NCBI GenBank assembly: GCA_023957155.1
Contig: JAMLHK010000015.1
Location: 25,634 to 89,633, forward strand
From: Chitinophagaceae bacterium
GTDB taxonomy: Bacteria > Bacteroidota > Bacteroidia > Chitinophagales > Chitinophagaceae
Direction of reading: 5' to 3'
DNA length: 64,000 nt
Positions 7,648 through 16,168 of the stretch are shown one piece after another (position 1 is the first letter of the stretch; each line of letters starts with the position of its first letter). The notes below the pieces were generated by a model, which saw nothing but the letters and a program-made list of their open reading frames with translations, was not told the DNA's origin and searched no databases. The position numbers were made by a program, and so were the translations under genes.

Positions 7648-8934
7648 ATGTATCCTAATCTCTATTTTTTCCTTAAAGATACTTTTGGAATGGAGCCGTG
7701 GGGCTGGACGAAGTTTGTAAATTCCTTTGGTTTTTTCGTTGCCATTGCATTTATTCTTTCTGCTATGGTGTTGGTGAAAGAATTGAAGCGGAAAGAGCGG
7801 GAAGGATTATTGTTCCCGGTTGAAGAAACGATGATAACCGGTAAGCCGGCATCCCTGCAGGAATTATTGATCAATGCGTTGCTGGGGTTTCTGGTAGGGT
7901 ATAAAGCGCTGGGTATTTTTCTTAATAGTGACCAGATTCCTCCGCAGGAATATATCTTTTCATCTAAGGGTAGCTGGGGTGGCGGTCTTATACTGGCATT
8001 GGTTTTTGCAGGGTTAAAATACCGGGAAAAAGCAAAGCAAAAGCTGGCAAAACCCGAGAAACGGAAAATAAGGATATGGCCTCATGAAAGGGTGGGGGAT
8101 ATCACTATTTATGCGGCAATTTTTGGTTTTATAGGGGCTAAGTTGTTTGATAATTTTGAAAACTGGGACAGGTTTATTCAAAATCCCATAGAGAACCTGC
8201 TGTCTCCGAGCGGACTTACTTTTTATGGCGGCTTAATTTGTGCCACCATTGCCATTTTATGGTATGCCCGTAAAAAGAAGATCAGCATCCGGCACCTGGT
8301 AGACGCTGCGGCCCCTGTTTTGATGCTGGCCTATGCATTGGGAAGAATAGGTTGCCAGGTAAGCGGAGATGGCGATTGGGGAATTTTAAACAGCGCCTAT
8401 GTTACGGATGCTTCAGGTAAGGCGGTAGAGGCCGGACCGGGTGATTTTGAAAAAGCGCTTGAAACCCATAAAACGTATTACCTGAGTGAATTTGGAGCAG
8501 ATAGCATACCGCGTATAGCCGTAAAAGCGCCGGCTTCTTTGCCTGCCTGGGTGGTGGCGTACGCTTATCCCCATAACGTAAATGAGCAGGGATTTAAAAT
8601 GGACCATTGTACAGGCGATCACTGTAATGCCCTGCCCGTACCGGTTTTTCCTACGCCGTTGTATGAGATCATCGCCTGCCTGGTTTTATTTTTGGTATTA
8701 CTGGCTTTACGGAAGAAAATCCGTATTCCGGGGCAAATGTTTGCCATTTATTTGATCCTCAACGGGCTGGAAAGATTCTTTATCGAAAAGATCCGGGTCA
8801 ATACGAAATATGATCTTTTTGGATTTCATCCCACCCAGGCGGAAATTATCTCTTCTGCACTTATCATAACCGGTGTGGTATTGTTCTTCTGGTTAAAAAA
8901 GAGAGCAGAGGGAGCAACGGTTTCTAAAGCCTGA
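7648..8934 (+). CDS. lgt: Prolipoprotein diacylglyceryl transferase family protein (Lgt-like)
   Basis: Lgt moves diacylglycerol from phosphatidylglycerol to the lipobox cysteine of prolipoproteins in the inner membrane. This 428-residue polytopic protein has at least seven hydrophobic segments, the SGLTFYGGL motif near residues 187-196 (equivalent to the H/Y-GGL motif of Lgt), and GRIGCQVSGDGDWG at 232-245, matching the GRIGNF...G signature with the conserved Arg. It is about 140 residues longer than the E. coli enzyme. Most of the excess lies in an N-terminal extension and a hydrophilic insert at about residues 250-330 that includes a Cys/His cluster (DHCTGDHCNALPVP). The many lipobox proteins in this window give it substrates. 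A second Lgt elsewhere in the genome is possible. Confidence 0.85.
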   Translation: MYPNLYFFLKDTFGMEPWGWTKFVNSFGFFVAIAFILSAMVLVKELKRKEREGLLFPVEETMITGKPASLQELLINALLGFLVGYKALGIFLNSDQIPPQEYIFSSKGSWGGGLILALVFAGLKYREKAKQKLAKPEKRKIRIWPHERVGDITIYAAIFGFIGAKLFDNFENWDRFIQNPIENLLSPSGLTFYGGLICATIAILWYARKKKISIRHLVDAAAPVLMLAYALGRIGCQVSGDGDWGILNSAYVTDASGKAVEAGPGDFEKALETHKTYYLSEFGADSIPRIAVKAPASLPAWVVAYAYPHNVNEQGFKMDHCTGDHCNALPVPVFPTPLYEIIACLVLFLVLLALRKKIRIPGQMFAIYLILNGLERFFIEKIRVNTKYDLFGFHPTQAEIISSALIITGVVLFFWLKKRAEGATVSKA

Positions 8935-9012
8935 TCTTCTCTGTATCAGGTAAAAAATGATCTTCCGCGTACGGTACAAATAAACTGCGGTGGGACGGGT
9001 ATAAAAGATTGA

Positions 9013-9040
9013 GGCTCATAGAAATGAGCCCCCTTTAGTT
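9013..9040. terminator. Possible terminator between convergent lgt and ndk
   Basis: GGCTCAT and ATGAGCC form a 7-bp stem with a 4-nt loop, followed by CCCTTTAGTTT. The T-tract is poor. It sits in the 227-bp space between the convergent genes. Confidence 0.4.
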
Positions 9041-9161
9041 TCAACCCTAAACCCTTGAGAAAGATACTGTTGATATAACTAATATTATGCCAGTTTTGCG
9101 AAAAGGCAGTTTTTTAATTTTTTATGCTTAAATGTATAACTGCCCGGTAAGGTACTGCTCT

Positions 9162-9578
9162 TTAGAATTTTTCAAGATTACTAAAGAAGAAACTACCTTC
9201 TATCTGCGCATTTTCATTGCTGTCGCTTCCGTGGATGGCATTTCTCCCCACATTTTCGGCAAAAAGCTGGCGGATCGTTCCTTGCTCTGCTTTTGCAGGA
9301 TCGGTGGCGCCAATCAGTTTCCGGAAATCTTCAACTGCATTATTTTTTTCAAGTATGGCAGCAACAAGGGGACCACTGCTCATAAATTCCACCAGTTCTC
9401 CATAAAAAGGACGTTCTTTATGAACGGCGTAAAATTCTCCCGCTTTTTCGGCCGAGAGAGAAGTGAGCTTGAGGGCTACAACGCGAAACCCGGCTTTGAT
9501 GATTTTATCTAAAATAGCGCCTGTATGTCCGTTTGCAAATGCATCCGGCTTAATCATGGTAAAAGTAATGTTGCTCAT
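9162..9578 (-). CDS. ndk: Nucleoside-diphosphate kinase
   Basis: This enzyme transfers the gamma phosphate of ATP to nucleoside diphosphates through a phospho-histidine in the cytoplasm. Length (138 aa) and motifs are canonical: [13 protein letters not shown] at the N-terminus with the nucleotide-binding Lys, and the active-site NAIHGSDS with His116, flanked by the [14 protein letters not shown] loop. The C-terminus ends FFFSNLEKF, of the usual length. It converges on lgt and is divergent from the DHH phosphatase gene. Confidence 0.98.
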   Translation of the reverse strand: MSNITFTMIKPDAFANGHTGAILDKIIKAGFRVVALKLTSLSAEKAGEFYAVHKERPFYGELVEFMSSGPLVAAILEKNNAVEDFRKLIGATDPAKAEQGTIRQLFAENVGRNAIHGSDSNENAQIEGSFFFSNLEKF

Positions 9579-9720
9579 ATTTTTCCTTTAGGGTCGCAAA
9601 GGTAACGGTTTGGTCTGTTCAAAAAAACAGGGAATGCCTCAACATTTGTTAATAATGAGCTGCCTTTCCGCAAAAAAGATTTGACTGAATGCATATTATA
9701 ATTGATTTTTGCCGCTTTGT

Positions 9721-10728
9721 ATGAAACCCATCGAGGAGATCTATCCATTATTACGTACGCCGCGGAAAGTAGTTGTCACCATGCATCAGAAACCTGATCC
9801 GGATGCTATGGGATCTTCTCTTGCGCTTGCCGGTGTATTGGTACAACTGGGGCATGACGTTACCGTTATTTCGCCCACCAATTGGCCGGATTTCCTGAAA
9901 TGGATGCCCGGTTCAAAGAAAGTAATTGATTATGAGGCAGCCCGGGAGAAAGGTAACGCGGCACTGGAGTTGGCGGAATGGGTATTTTGTCTTGATTTTA
10001 ATGCGTTATACCGTACTAAGCACATGGCCGCAAAACTGGCTGCATTGTCATGTGTTAAGGTTTTGATAGATCATCATGAACAACCGGAAACGCAGGCTTT
10101 TGATTACGGTATCAGCCTTACGTCAAAAAGCTCCACTTCCGAGATGGTATATGATTTTATTACGGGTTCGGGTAATGAGGCGCTTATTAATAAGGAGGTG
10201 GCAGCCTGCCTCTATGCCGGGATTATCGGGGATACCGGGTCATTCCGGTTTCCGTCCACTTCTCCTCATGTGCATGAGATGGTAGCGGATCTGAAACGTA
10301 AAGGACTGGACCATGCTATTGTTCACGAAAATTTGTATGACAATTTTCTGGAAGACCGGCTACGGTTTATTGGGCATGTGCTGTTGAACCGCATGGAAAT
10401 ATTTTACGAATACAATACCGCTCTTATTGCCATACCCAAAAGCGATCTTATTAAGTTCAATATTAAGACCGGCGATACGGAAGGATTGGTGAACTACCCG
10501 TTGACGATACAGGGTATAAAGCTTGCCGGATTAGTGATAGACAGGGACGAAGAACGGAAATGGTCATTTAGAAGCAAGGGTAATGTTGACGTTAATACGT
10601 TTGCCCGTAAATATTTTAACGGGGGCGGGCATTTTAATGCTTCGGGAGGAAGGAGCGCCGATTCGCTTCAAACCACAGTGCAATTATTTAAAAAAGCGAT
10701 AAAAGAAAACGCATCACAATTACAATAA
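9721..10728 (+). CDS. DHH/DHHA1 family phosphoesterase, NrnA-like (nanoRNase / pAp phosphatase)
   Basis: Family members degrade 2-5 nt RNAs and dephosphorylate 3'-phosphoadenosine 5'-phosphate in the cytoplasm. The DHH domain shows metal-binding motifs in order: HQKPDPDAMGSSLAL, CLDFNALYRT (Asp), LIDHHEQP (the DHH triad) and GIIGDTGSFRFPST. The C-terminal DHHA1 domain ends with GGGHFNASGG, which binds substrate. I start it at the ATG at 9721 rather than the TTG at 9709, since MKPIEEIYPLL is a normal N-terminus for the family. Only 6 bp separate it from the FKBP gene, so the two are probably co-transcribed. Confidence 0.93.
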   Translation: MKPIEEIYPLLRTPRKVVVTMHQKPDPDAMGSSLALAGVLVQLGHDVTVISPTNWPDFLKWMPGSKKVIDYEAAREKGNAALELAEWVFCLDFNALYRTKHMAAKLAALSCVKVLIDHHEQPETQAFDYGISLTSKSSTSEMVYDFITGSGNEALINKEVAACLYAGIIGDTGSFRFPSTSPHVHEMVADLKRKGLDHAIVHENLYDNFLEDRLRFIGHVLLNRMEIFYEYNTALIAIPKSDLIKFNIKTGDTEGLVNYPLTIQGIKLAGLVIDRDEERKWSFRSKGNVDVNTFARKYFNGGGHFNASGGRSADSLQTTVQLFKKAIKENASQLQ

Positions 10729-10734
10729 AAAAAC

Positions 10735-11670
10735 ATGAAAACAATAACTTGGATAGCCTCCATCGTAACATTGGCTTTTGGATTAAGTTCCTGCACAGGT
10801 GGGGATGGAACCTATAAAAAAACGGCAAGTGGGATGGAATATAAGATCATCACCAGCGGTAAAGGGGATATCGTTGCTCATGGTGAGGTAATGAAATTTC
10901 ATTTTGAGCAGCGATACAAGGATTCTGTGATGAAAAACACGTACGGTCAGCCCCCGCAATACCAGCCCGTTGACAGTACCCAGTTGCCGCCTGAATATTA
11001 CGGCATATTTAAGGAAGTAAGAAAAGGGGATAGTATTGTGACCCGTATTCTTACGGATAGCGTATTTAAAGGCGGGATGACCATGATGCCTCCGGAGTTT
11101 AAAAAAGGAGAATACCTGCTGACTACTTTTAAAGTGCTGGATATCCTGAAATCCGATAGCGCACAGGCCGATTTTACTAAGGAAATACAGAAATTCCGTG
11201 AACAGGATTCTATACATGCCATCGCACAAAAAGAAAAAGATGATAAGATCCTGCAGGATTATATTGCTTCCAATAATATAAAAGCAACAAAAACCGACCA
11301 GGGAACTTATGTTGAGATCCAGCAGGCGGGCGGTGATCCGGCTAAGGACGGGCAAACCATATCCGTTAAATATACGGGCCGATTCCTGGATGGCGAAGCA
11401 TTCGACAGTAATGTGGATTCTTCTTTTCATCATACGGAGCCGTTTAGCTTAACCCTCGGTGCAGGTGGTGCTATCAAAGGGTTCGATGATGGTTTGAAGC
11501 AGTTAGGTAAGGGTGCAAAAGGCAGGTTATTTATTCCCTCTGTGCTGGCCTACGGATCGCAGGGATCGGGTAAAATAAAGCCGAATACCAACCTTATATT
11601 TGAGATAGAAGTGCTGGACATAAAAGATCCTGAGACGGCAAAACCCGCTCCTGTTGCTCCCAAAAAATAA
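10735..11670 (+). CDS. FKBP-type peptidyl-prolyl isomerase, lipoprotein with two FKBP-like domains
   Basis: A lipoprotein signal ends in LSSC (Cys20), so the protein is membrane anchored outside the cytoplasm, where it should help fold exported proteins. The C-terminal domain (about residues 180-298) is a complete FKBP: ISVKYTGRFLDGEAFDSN, FSLTLGAGGAIKGFDDGLKQL, GRLFIPSVLAYGSQG and LIFEIEVLDI cover the core and the substrate pocket. Residues 30-145 look like a second, degenerate FKBP domain (GMEYKIITSGKGDIVAHGEVMKF... to ...LLTTFKVLDI), joined by a charged helix; it lacks the pocket residues and may serve in dimerisation or chaperoning. It follows the DHH gene by 6 bp. Confidence 0.93.
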   Translation: MKTITWIASIVTLAFGLSSCTGGDGTYKKTASGMEYKIITSGKGDIVAHGEVMKFHFEQRYKDSVMKNTYGQPPQYQPVDSTQLPPEYYGIFKEVRKGDSIVTRILTDSVFKGGMTMMPPEFKKGEYLLTTFKVLDILKSDSAQADFTKEIQKFREQDSIHAIAQKEKDDKILQDYIASNNIKATKTDQGTYVEIQQAGGDPAKDGQTISVKYTGRFLDGEAFDSNVDSSFHHTEPFSLTLGAGGAIKGFDDGLKQLGKGAKGRLFIPSVLAYGSQGSGKIKPNTNLIFEIEVLDIKDPETAKPAPVAPKK

Positions 11671-11806
11671 TGGAAGAACAGTGTTTCTTATGATCGTTAA
11701 ACGGGGCGCTGACATTGAGTCGGCCCTCATGATAAATAGAGAATGTTTAGTGTAGGTGTAGCAACTGTTTTATCCACGCTTATATTTATTAAACTAAATA
11801 CTTATC

Positions 11807-11835
11807 CGGGCGGGTTTTACCCGCCCGTTGAGTTT
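11807..11835. terminator. Terminator between convergent FKBP and folP genes
   Basis: CGGGCGGG and CCCGCCCG form an 8-bp GC-only stem with a 5-nt loop, followed by TTGAGTTT on the plus strand; the minus strand has no comparable T-run. It lies in the 217-bp gap between the two convergent genes. Confidence 0.7.
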
Positions 11836-11887
11836 ATTTTGGAAGCAGGCTTATAGCGCCTTACCTCAATCCTGTAATGGTAAAATT

Positions 11888-12718
11888 TTAAGCGTTTTTG
11901 TACGCTGTAAAAAGGTCAATAGCTTCTTTCGCTTCTTTTACATCATGTACCCGCAAGATATTTGCCCCGTTTAGCAGGGCAATAGTATGAAGTGCCGTCG
12001 TTCCGTTCAAAGCCGCTTCAGGGGTGCTGTGCAATGTTTTGTATATGGTTGATTTGCGTGAAAGTCCGACCATAACAGGGCGTTGAATGATTTGCAGGGC
12101 AGGGAGTGATTTAAGCAGCGTAAAATTATGCGCTATGGTTTTCCCGAAACCGAATCCCGGGTCTACAATGATATCATTGATGCCCGCTTTCCTGCATTCA
12201 TCTGCTTTATGGATAAGATAATCTAATACGGTTAAGGTAACGTTGTCATAGTGCGGGTCTTTTTGCATGGTATCGGGAGTACCCTGCATGTGCATACAGA
12301 TATATGGAGTTTGCAATGATGCAACCACAGGCAGCATAGCGGGATCCATATCCCCGCTGCTGATATCGTTAATGATGGAAGCTCCGGCTTGTACGGCACT
12401 TTTGGCTACTTCGGATGAATAGGTGTCAATGGATATAAGCGTGTTCGGGAAATGCTGAACAATACGTTCTATTGCCGGGGCGGTCCGGTCTGTTTCTTCC
12501 TGTATACTGATTCTTTTGCTGCCGGGGCGGGTGCTTTGCCCCCCGATATCTATAATGTCTGCTCCTTCGGCAATCATTCTTTCCGTAAGCTGCATCACTT
12601 CGTCCGTGTGTTGTTTCCTGCTTCCGGTATAAAAAGAATCAGGGGTAATATTGATAATGCCCATAACCCGGGGCTTATCCAATACAAGCAAACGGCCTCT
12701 ACAGTTTAATGTGTACAT
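11888..12718 (-). CDS. folP: Dihydropteroate synthase
   Basis: Condenses 4-aminobenzoate with 6-hydroxymethyl-dihydropterin pyrophosphate in folate synthesis; the sulfonamide target. Conserved TIM-barrel loops are present in order: MGIINITPDSFYTGSR (loop 1), DIGGQSTRPGS (loop 2, the sulfonamide-contact region), SIDTYSSEVA, IINDISSG, DPGFGFGKT and GLSRKS. The 276-residue length is standard. It is divergent from the DUF1599 gene across a 79-bp space with TATTTTTG motifs on both strands (12759-12766 minus, 12734-12741 plus) that could be -7 elements. folD, another folate gene, lies 3 kb away but is not in the same operon. Confidence 0.97.
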   Translation of the reverse strand: MYTLNCRGRLLVLDKPRVMGIINITPDSFYTGSRKQHTDEVMQLTERMIAEGADIIDIGGQSTRPGSKRISIQEETDRTAPAIERIVQHFPNTLISIDTYSSEVAKSAVQAGASIINDISSGDMDPAMLPVVASLQTPYICMHMQGTPDTMQKDPHYDNVTLTVLDYLIHKADECRKAGINDIIVDPGFGFGKTIAHNFTLLKSLPALQIIQRPVMVGLSRKSTIYKTLHSTPEAALNGTTALHTIALLNGANILRVHDVKEAKEAIDLFTAYKNA

Positions 12719-12797
12719 TATTTGTTTTTGACTTATTTTTGAAACCCGGGTCCGGGAACAAAAATAGGGGATCGGATTTTAAATCAGCGGCTATATA

Positions 12798-13340
12798 ATG
12801 ACTACTCTTCAACAGTATGATAATGCGGTAAGCCAGTGCAGGGATATTTTCTTAAAAAAAACTTCGGATTATGGTACATCCTGGCGGGTTTTGAGAACGA
12901 TTTCCATTGTTGACCAGATCTTCATTAAAGCAAAACGCATCCGTACCATCCAGGAAAATAAGTCGCAGAAAATTGATGATGATATTGCATCGGAATTTAA
13001 GGGTATTTTGAATTACGGGGTGGTGGGTCTTATGCAGTTAGAGCTGAAGGCTGAGGAGGCTGAAGAACTGGATATACATACTGTACAGCCGTTATATGAT
13101 AAGGTGATAGCCGGGGCCAGGGCGCTGATGGAAAATAAAAACCACGATTACGGTGAAGCCTGGCGCGAGATGAGCCAGGAAAGTTTTACCGACCTGATAT
13201 TATCCAAGCTGCTGCGTATTAAACAAATTTTAGCTAATAAAGAGCAGACCCTGATCAGTGAAGGTATTGATGCCAACTACTACGACATTATTAACTATGC
13301 TGTTTTTGCACTGATCCTCATTAATGAAGGTAAACATTAA
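12798..13340 (+). CDS. DUF1599 domain protein, internally duplicated
   Basis: A cytoplasmic protein of 180 residues made of two copies of one helical unit. The first has DYGTSWRVLR...DQIFIKAKRIRTIQ...FKGILNYGVVGLMQL; the second has DYGEAWREM...DLILSKLLRIKQIL...YYDIINYAVFALILI. The KxxDYGxxWR and INYxVxxLxxL signatures are those of the DUF1599 family, whose biochemical role I do not know to be established. The residue pattern (Asp/Glu/Lys in helices) faintly recalls MazG-like all-alpha nucleotide enzymes, which is speculation. Divergent placement next to folP is a frequent arrangement in Bacteroidota. Confidence 0.85.
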   Translation: MTTLQQYDNAVSQCRDIFLKKTSDYGTSWRVLRTISIVDQIFIKAKRIRTIQENKSQKIDDDIASEFKGILNYGVVGLMQLELKAEEAEELDIHTVQPLYDKVIAGARALMENKNHDYGEAWREMSQESFTDLILSKLLRIKQILANKEQTLISEGIDANYYDIINYAVFALILINEGKH

Positions 13341-13453
13341 CCTCCTGTTCGTGGTGCGACAATTTGGAATGTGCCTAAGCAATATCAGGATCTGTTCCTA
13401 CCTTTGCCTATCGTTTGCCTGCCGTTAAGGATGGATTAAACCTGTTCAAATAC

Positions 13454-14437
13454 ATGTTAGATATTATTATAGTCGGAGGCGGCCCCATAGGACTTGCCTG
13501 CGCACTTGAAGCACAAAAAGCCGGATTGAAATATTGTATTCTGGAAAAAGGCTGCTTAGTCAATTCCCTGTATCATTATCCGTATAACATGACTTTCTTT
13601 TCTACTTCCGAGCGCCTGGAAATAGGAGGTATCCCCTTTGTTTCCATATCGGTTAAGCCTACCCGGAATGAAGCGCTGGAATATTATCGCCGTGTTACGT
13701 TATCCAATCGTCTCGATGTACATCTCCGGGAGCAGGTTGAATCTGTTACCGGTAAAGATGGAGTATATGAAGTAACTTCTTCCAGGGCCACTTATCTTAC
13801 CCGCTATATCATCCTGGCAACGGGATTCTATGATAGCCCGGTATTATTGCATATACCGGGAGAAAATCTGCCCAAGGTTACTCATTACTACCGGGAACCG
13901 CATTTCTATGCCATGCAAAAAGTGATTGTAGTGGGCGCTAATAATTCGGCTGTGGATGCTGCATTGGAAACCTATAGAAAAGGAGCCGAAGTGACGATGG
14001 TTATAAGGGAAGGCGAAATCGGGAAACGCGTGAAATACTGGGTTAAGCCGGATATAGAAAATCGTATTGCTGAAGGAAGCATAAAGGCTTTTTTCCATGC
14101 TCACCTGGCGGCTATTTATGAAGACAGGGTAGATATACAAACAGGTGATGGTATAGTTACCTTACCCAATGATTATGTAATTGCAGCAACGGGTTATCAG
14201 CCGCAGTTTGATTTTCTCCGGGCAACCGGTATTCATTTGTCTGATGATGAAAAATTACGACCCGACTACAACGCTGAAACAATGGAAACCAATAAAAAGA
14301 ATATCTACCTGGCAGGGGTAGTATGTGGCGGTATGGATACACATAGCTGGTTCATTGAAAACTCGAGAGTGCATGCTACCGTTATTATGAAAGATGTGCT
14401 GAGAAAGGAAAAAGGTGAATACCCGGGTAAATCATAG
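13454..14437 (+). CDS. ypdA: YpdA-family FAD/NADPH bacillithiol-disulfide reductase homologue
   Basis: YpdA recycles oxidised bacillithiol using NADPH. The protein (327 aa) begins with a Rossmann FAD motif (IIVGGGPIGLACALEAQKAG), followed by the family region LVNSLYHYPYNMTFFSTSERLEIGG with its FFST segment. A second dinucleotide motif, VIVVGANNSAVDAALE, binds NADPH, and the C-terminal GVVCGGMDTHSWFIENSRVHA contains the second FAD contact. There is no CxxC as in thioredoxin reductase, as expected for YpdA. I chose the ATG at 13454; an in-frame TTG at 13415 would add 13 unlikely residues and overlaps the end of a TACCTTTG -7-like element at 13399-13406. It converges on queE. Pairs functionally with the bacilliredoxin at 7129. 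Confidence 0.92.
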   Translation: MLDIIIVGGGPIGLACALEAQKAGLKYCILEKGCLVNSLYHYPYNMTFFSTSERLEIGGIPFVSISVKPTRNEALEYYRRVTLSNRLDVHLREQVESVTGKDGVYEVTSSRATYLTRYIILATGFYDSPVLLHIPGENLPKVTHYYREPHFYAMQKVIVVGANNSAVDAALETYRKGAEVTMVIREGEIGKRVKYWVKPDIENRIAEGSIKAFFHAHLAAIYEDRVDIQTGDGIVTLPNDYVIAATGYQPQFDFLRATGIHLSDDEKLRPDYNAETMETNKKNIYLAGVVCGGMDTHSWFIENSRVHATVIMKDVLRKEKGEYPGKS

Positions 14438-14443
14438 ATCCTT

Positions 14444-15097
14444 CTAGGGAATATTAATATGCTTATGCACCTGCAGACTAAGCTGCCATTGAGGGTTTGC
14501 CTTAATATAGTCAATAATCAGGGGCGTAATCGTATCGGCTTTGCTCCATTCGGGTTGAAGGTATAGCTTACAATCTGTTTTTACCCCGGCTGCATATTTT
14601 TCGCCCCATGCAAAATCAGATGTATTATAGACGATGATCTTCAGTTCATCTGCACGTGAAATGACTTCCGGCAGGGGTGCTTTGAATTTTTTGGGGGAAA
14701 GACATATCCAGTCCCATGATCCGCTTATTTTACTGCTGCCGGAAGTTTCAATATGGGTCCGGAACCCGGCCTTTTTTAAGGCAGACGTAAGTGCATCGAG
14801 GTTGTGCAAGAGTGGCTCACCACCGGTAATTACGACAATTCCCCGGTTATCTGTTTCTTTATGGTGCTGTACCGGAACAAACCTGAGCGCCGAGGAAACG
14901 ATATCATCTATAGTCTTTTGCGGATGAGCATTGATATCCCAGCTCTCTTTAACGTCACACCACACGCAGCCCACATCACATCCTCCCAGGCGGATAAACC
15001 AGGCTGCTTTACCCTGGTGCATACCTTCTCCCTGGAGAGTGTAGAATGCTTCCATAACGGGAAGCGTTGTTACAGGAATGACGGTTGTTGATTTCAA
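14444..15097 (-). CDS. queE: 7-carboxy-7-deazaguanine synthase
   Basis: Radical-SAM enzyme that makes CDG from 6-carboxytetrahydropterin in the queuosine/preQ0 pathway. The cluster motif CDVGCVWC (CxxxCxxC) follows FIRLGGCDVGC, with EAFYTLQGEG upstream and the SAM motif VVITGGEPLLHN, then HIETSGS and a WICLSPKKFK segment. The start is uncertain: the first ATG (15055) would cut the first strand (PVMEAFYTLQGEG), so I prefer the TTG at 15097; a TTG at 15181 would overlap the end of folD and add an unlikely arginine-rich leader. It follows folD on the same strand and may be co-transcribed with it. The other queuosine genes are not in the window. Confidence 0.9.
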   Translation of the reverse strand: MKSTTVIPVTTLPVMEAFYTLQGEGMHQGKAAWFIRLGGCDVGCVWCDVKESWDINAHPQKTIDDIVSSALRFVPVQHHKETDNRGIVVITGGEPLLHNLDALTSALKKAGFRTHIETSGSSKISGSWDWICLSPKKFKAPLPEVISRADELKIIVYNTSDFAWGEKYAAGVKTDCKLYLQPEWSKADTITPLIIDYIKANPQWQLSLQVHKHINIP

Positions 15098-15158
15098 TAT
15101 CAGGTTAAAATTTACAGATAAGGTGTAGCGCTGCCGACCGGGAAGTCCCGGCCTGCCG

Positions 15159-16034
15159 CTATTGTTTTTTTGTAGCCGCAAGGTAGGTGTTTTGCATCAG
15201 GGCTGCGATAGTCATTGCACCTACCCCTCCGGGAACAGGGGTAATATAGCTGCACTTTGGTGCTACGGTATCATAATGCACATCGCCCTTAATAGCGTAT
15301 CCTTTCTTTTTGGTTTTATCTTCTACACGTGTAATACCTACATCAATTACAACGGCCCCGTCCTTCACCATATCGGCAGTAAGAAATTCCGGTTTGCCCA
15401 GTGCCGCCACGATAAGGTCTGCCTGCAGGCAAATCTCTTTCAGGTTACGGGTATGTGAATGACACAGGGTTACGGTGCAGTTCCCGGTGGGCGTATTTTG
15501 ACTCAGGAGAATGCTGATCGGGCGGCCTACGATATTACTGCGTCCGATGATTACCGCATGCTTTCCTTTGGTTTCAATTTTATAATGTTCCAGCAGCAGC
15601 AGGATACCATAAGGGGTAGCGGGGATATAGGCCGGCTGGCCCTGGATCATTTTACCCATATTGGAAGGATGGAAACCATCCACATCTTTTTCCGCAGCAA
15701 TGGTATTGATCACTTTCTCTTCGCTGATCTGTTTAGGCAGGGGCAGTTGAACCAGTATCCCGTGAATATTGTTATCTGCGTTTAGCTCGTTGATCTGTTG
15801 AAGCAGCACCTGCTCTTCAACAGTATCTTCAAAACGGATCAACGTTGACTGGTATCCCAACTCTTCGCAGGTTTTTACCTTTGAGGCAACATAGGTTTCG
15901 CTGGCGCCGTTGTGACCTATTAGAATAGCCGCCAGGTGAGGTGCTTTTTTACCTTCTTTTTTAAGCGCATCCACCTTTTGCTTTAAGCTGTCTTTTACGG
16001 CCTGTGCTACCAGCTTTCCATCTAATATTTGCAT
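15159..16034 (-). CDS. folD: Bifunctional methylenetetrahydrofolate dehydrogenase / methenyltetrahydrofolate cyclohydrolase
   Basis: Interconverts 5,10-methylene-THF, 5,10-methenyl-THF and 10-formyl-THF with NADP in the cytoplasm. The sequence is complete at 291 residues and shows the ETYVASKVKTCEELGY region with the catalytic Lys, ILVQLPLPKQI, KDVDGFHPSNMGKM, the NADP-binding GRSNIVGRPIS, and the C-terminal ITPVPGGVGAMTIAALMQNT. Upstream of queE on the same strand, 61 bp from its preferred start. folP, 3 kb away, belongs to the same cofactor pathway. Confidence 0.98.
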   Translation of the reverse strand: MQILDGKLVAQAVKDSLKQKVDALKKEGKKAPHLAAILIGHNGASETYVASKVKTCEELGYQSTLIRFEDTVEEQVLLQQINELNADNNIHGILVQLPLPKQISEEKVINTIAAEKDVDGFHPSNMGKMIQGQPAYIPATPYGILLLLEHYKIETKGKHAVIIGRSNIVGRPISILLSQNTPTGNCTVTLCHSHTRNLKEICLQADLIVAALGKPEFLTADMVKDGAVVIDVGITRVEDKTKKKGYAIKGDVHYDTVAPKCSYITPVPGGVGAMTIAALMQNTYLAATKKQ

Positions 16035-16168
16035 GGTGCAAAGGTAGAAGCGAAAATTGAAAAGGCAAAAGTGAAATCTGTTTGTTGCGATTAAATATTT
16101 AAAGGAGTAAAAAAGGAAACGCTATTCCTTATTTTTATTAGTTCTAATGTGTTCTCTATCTTTGTTGT

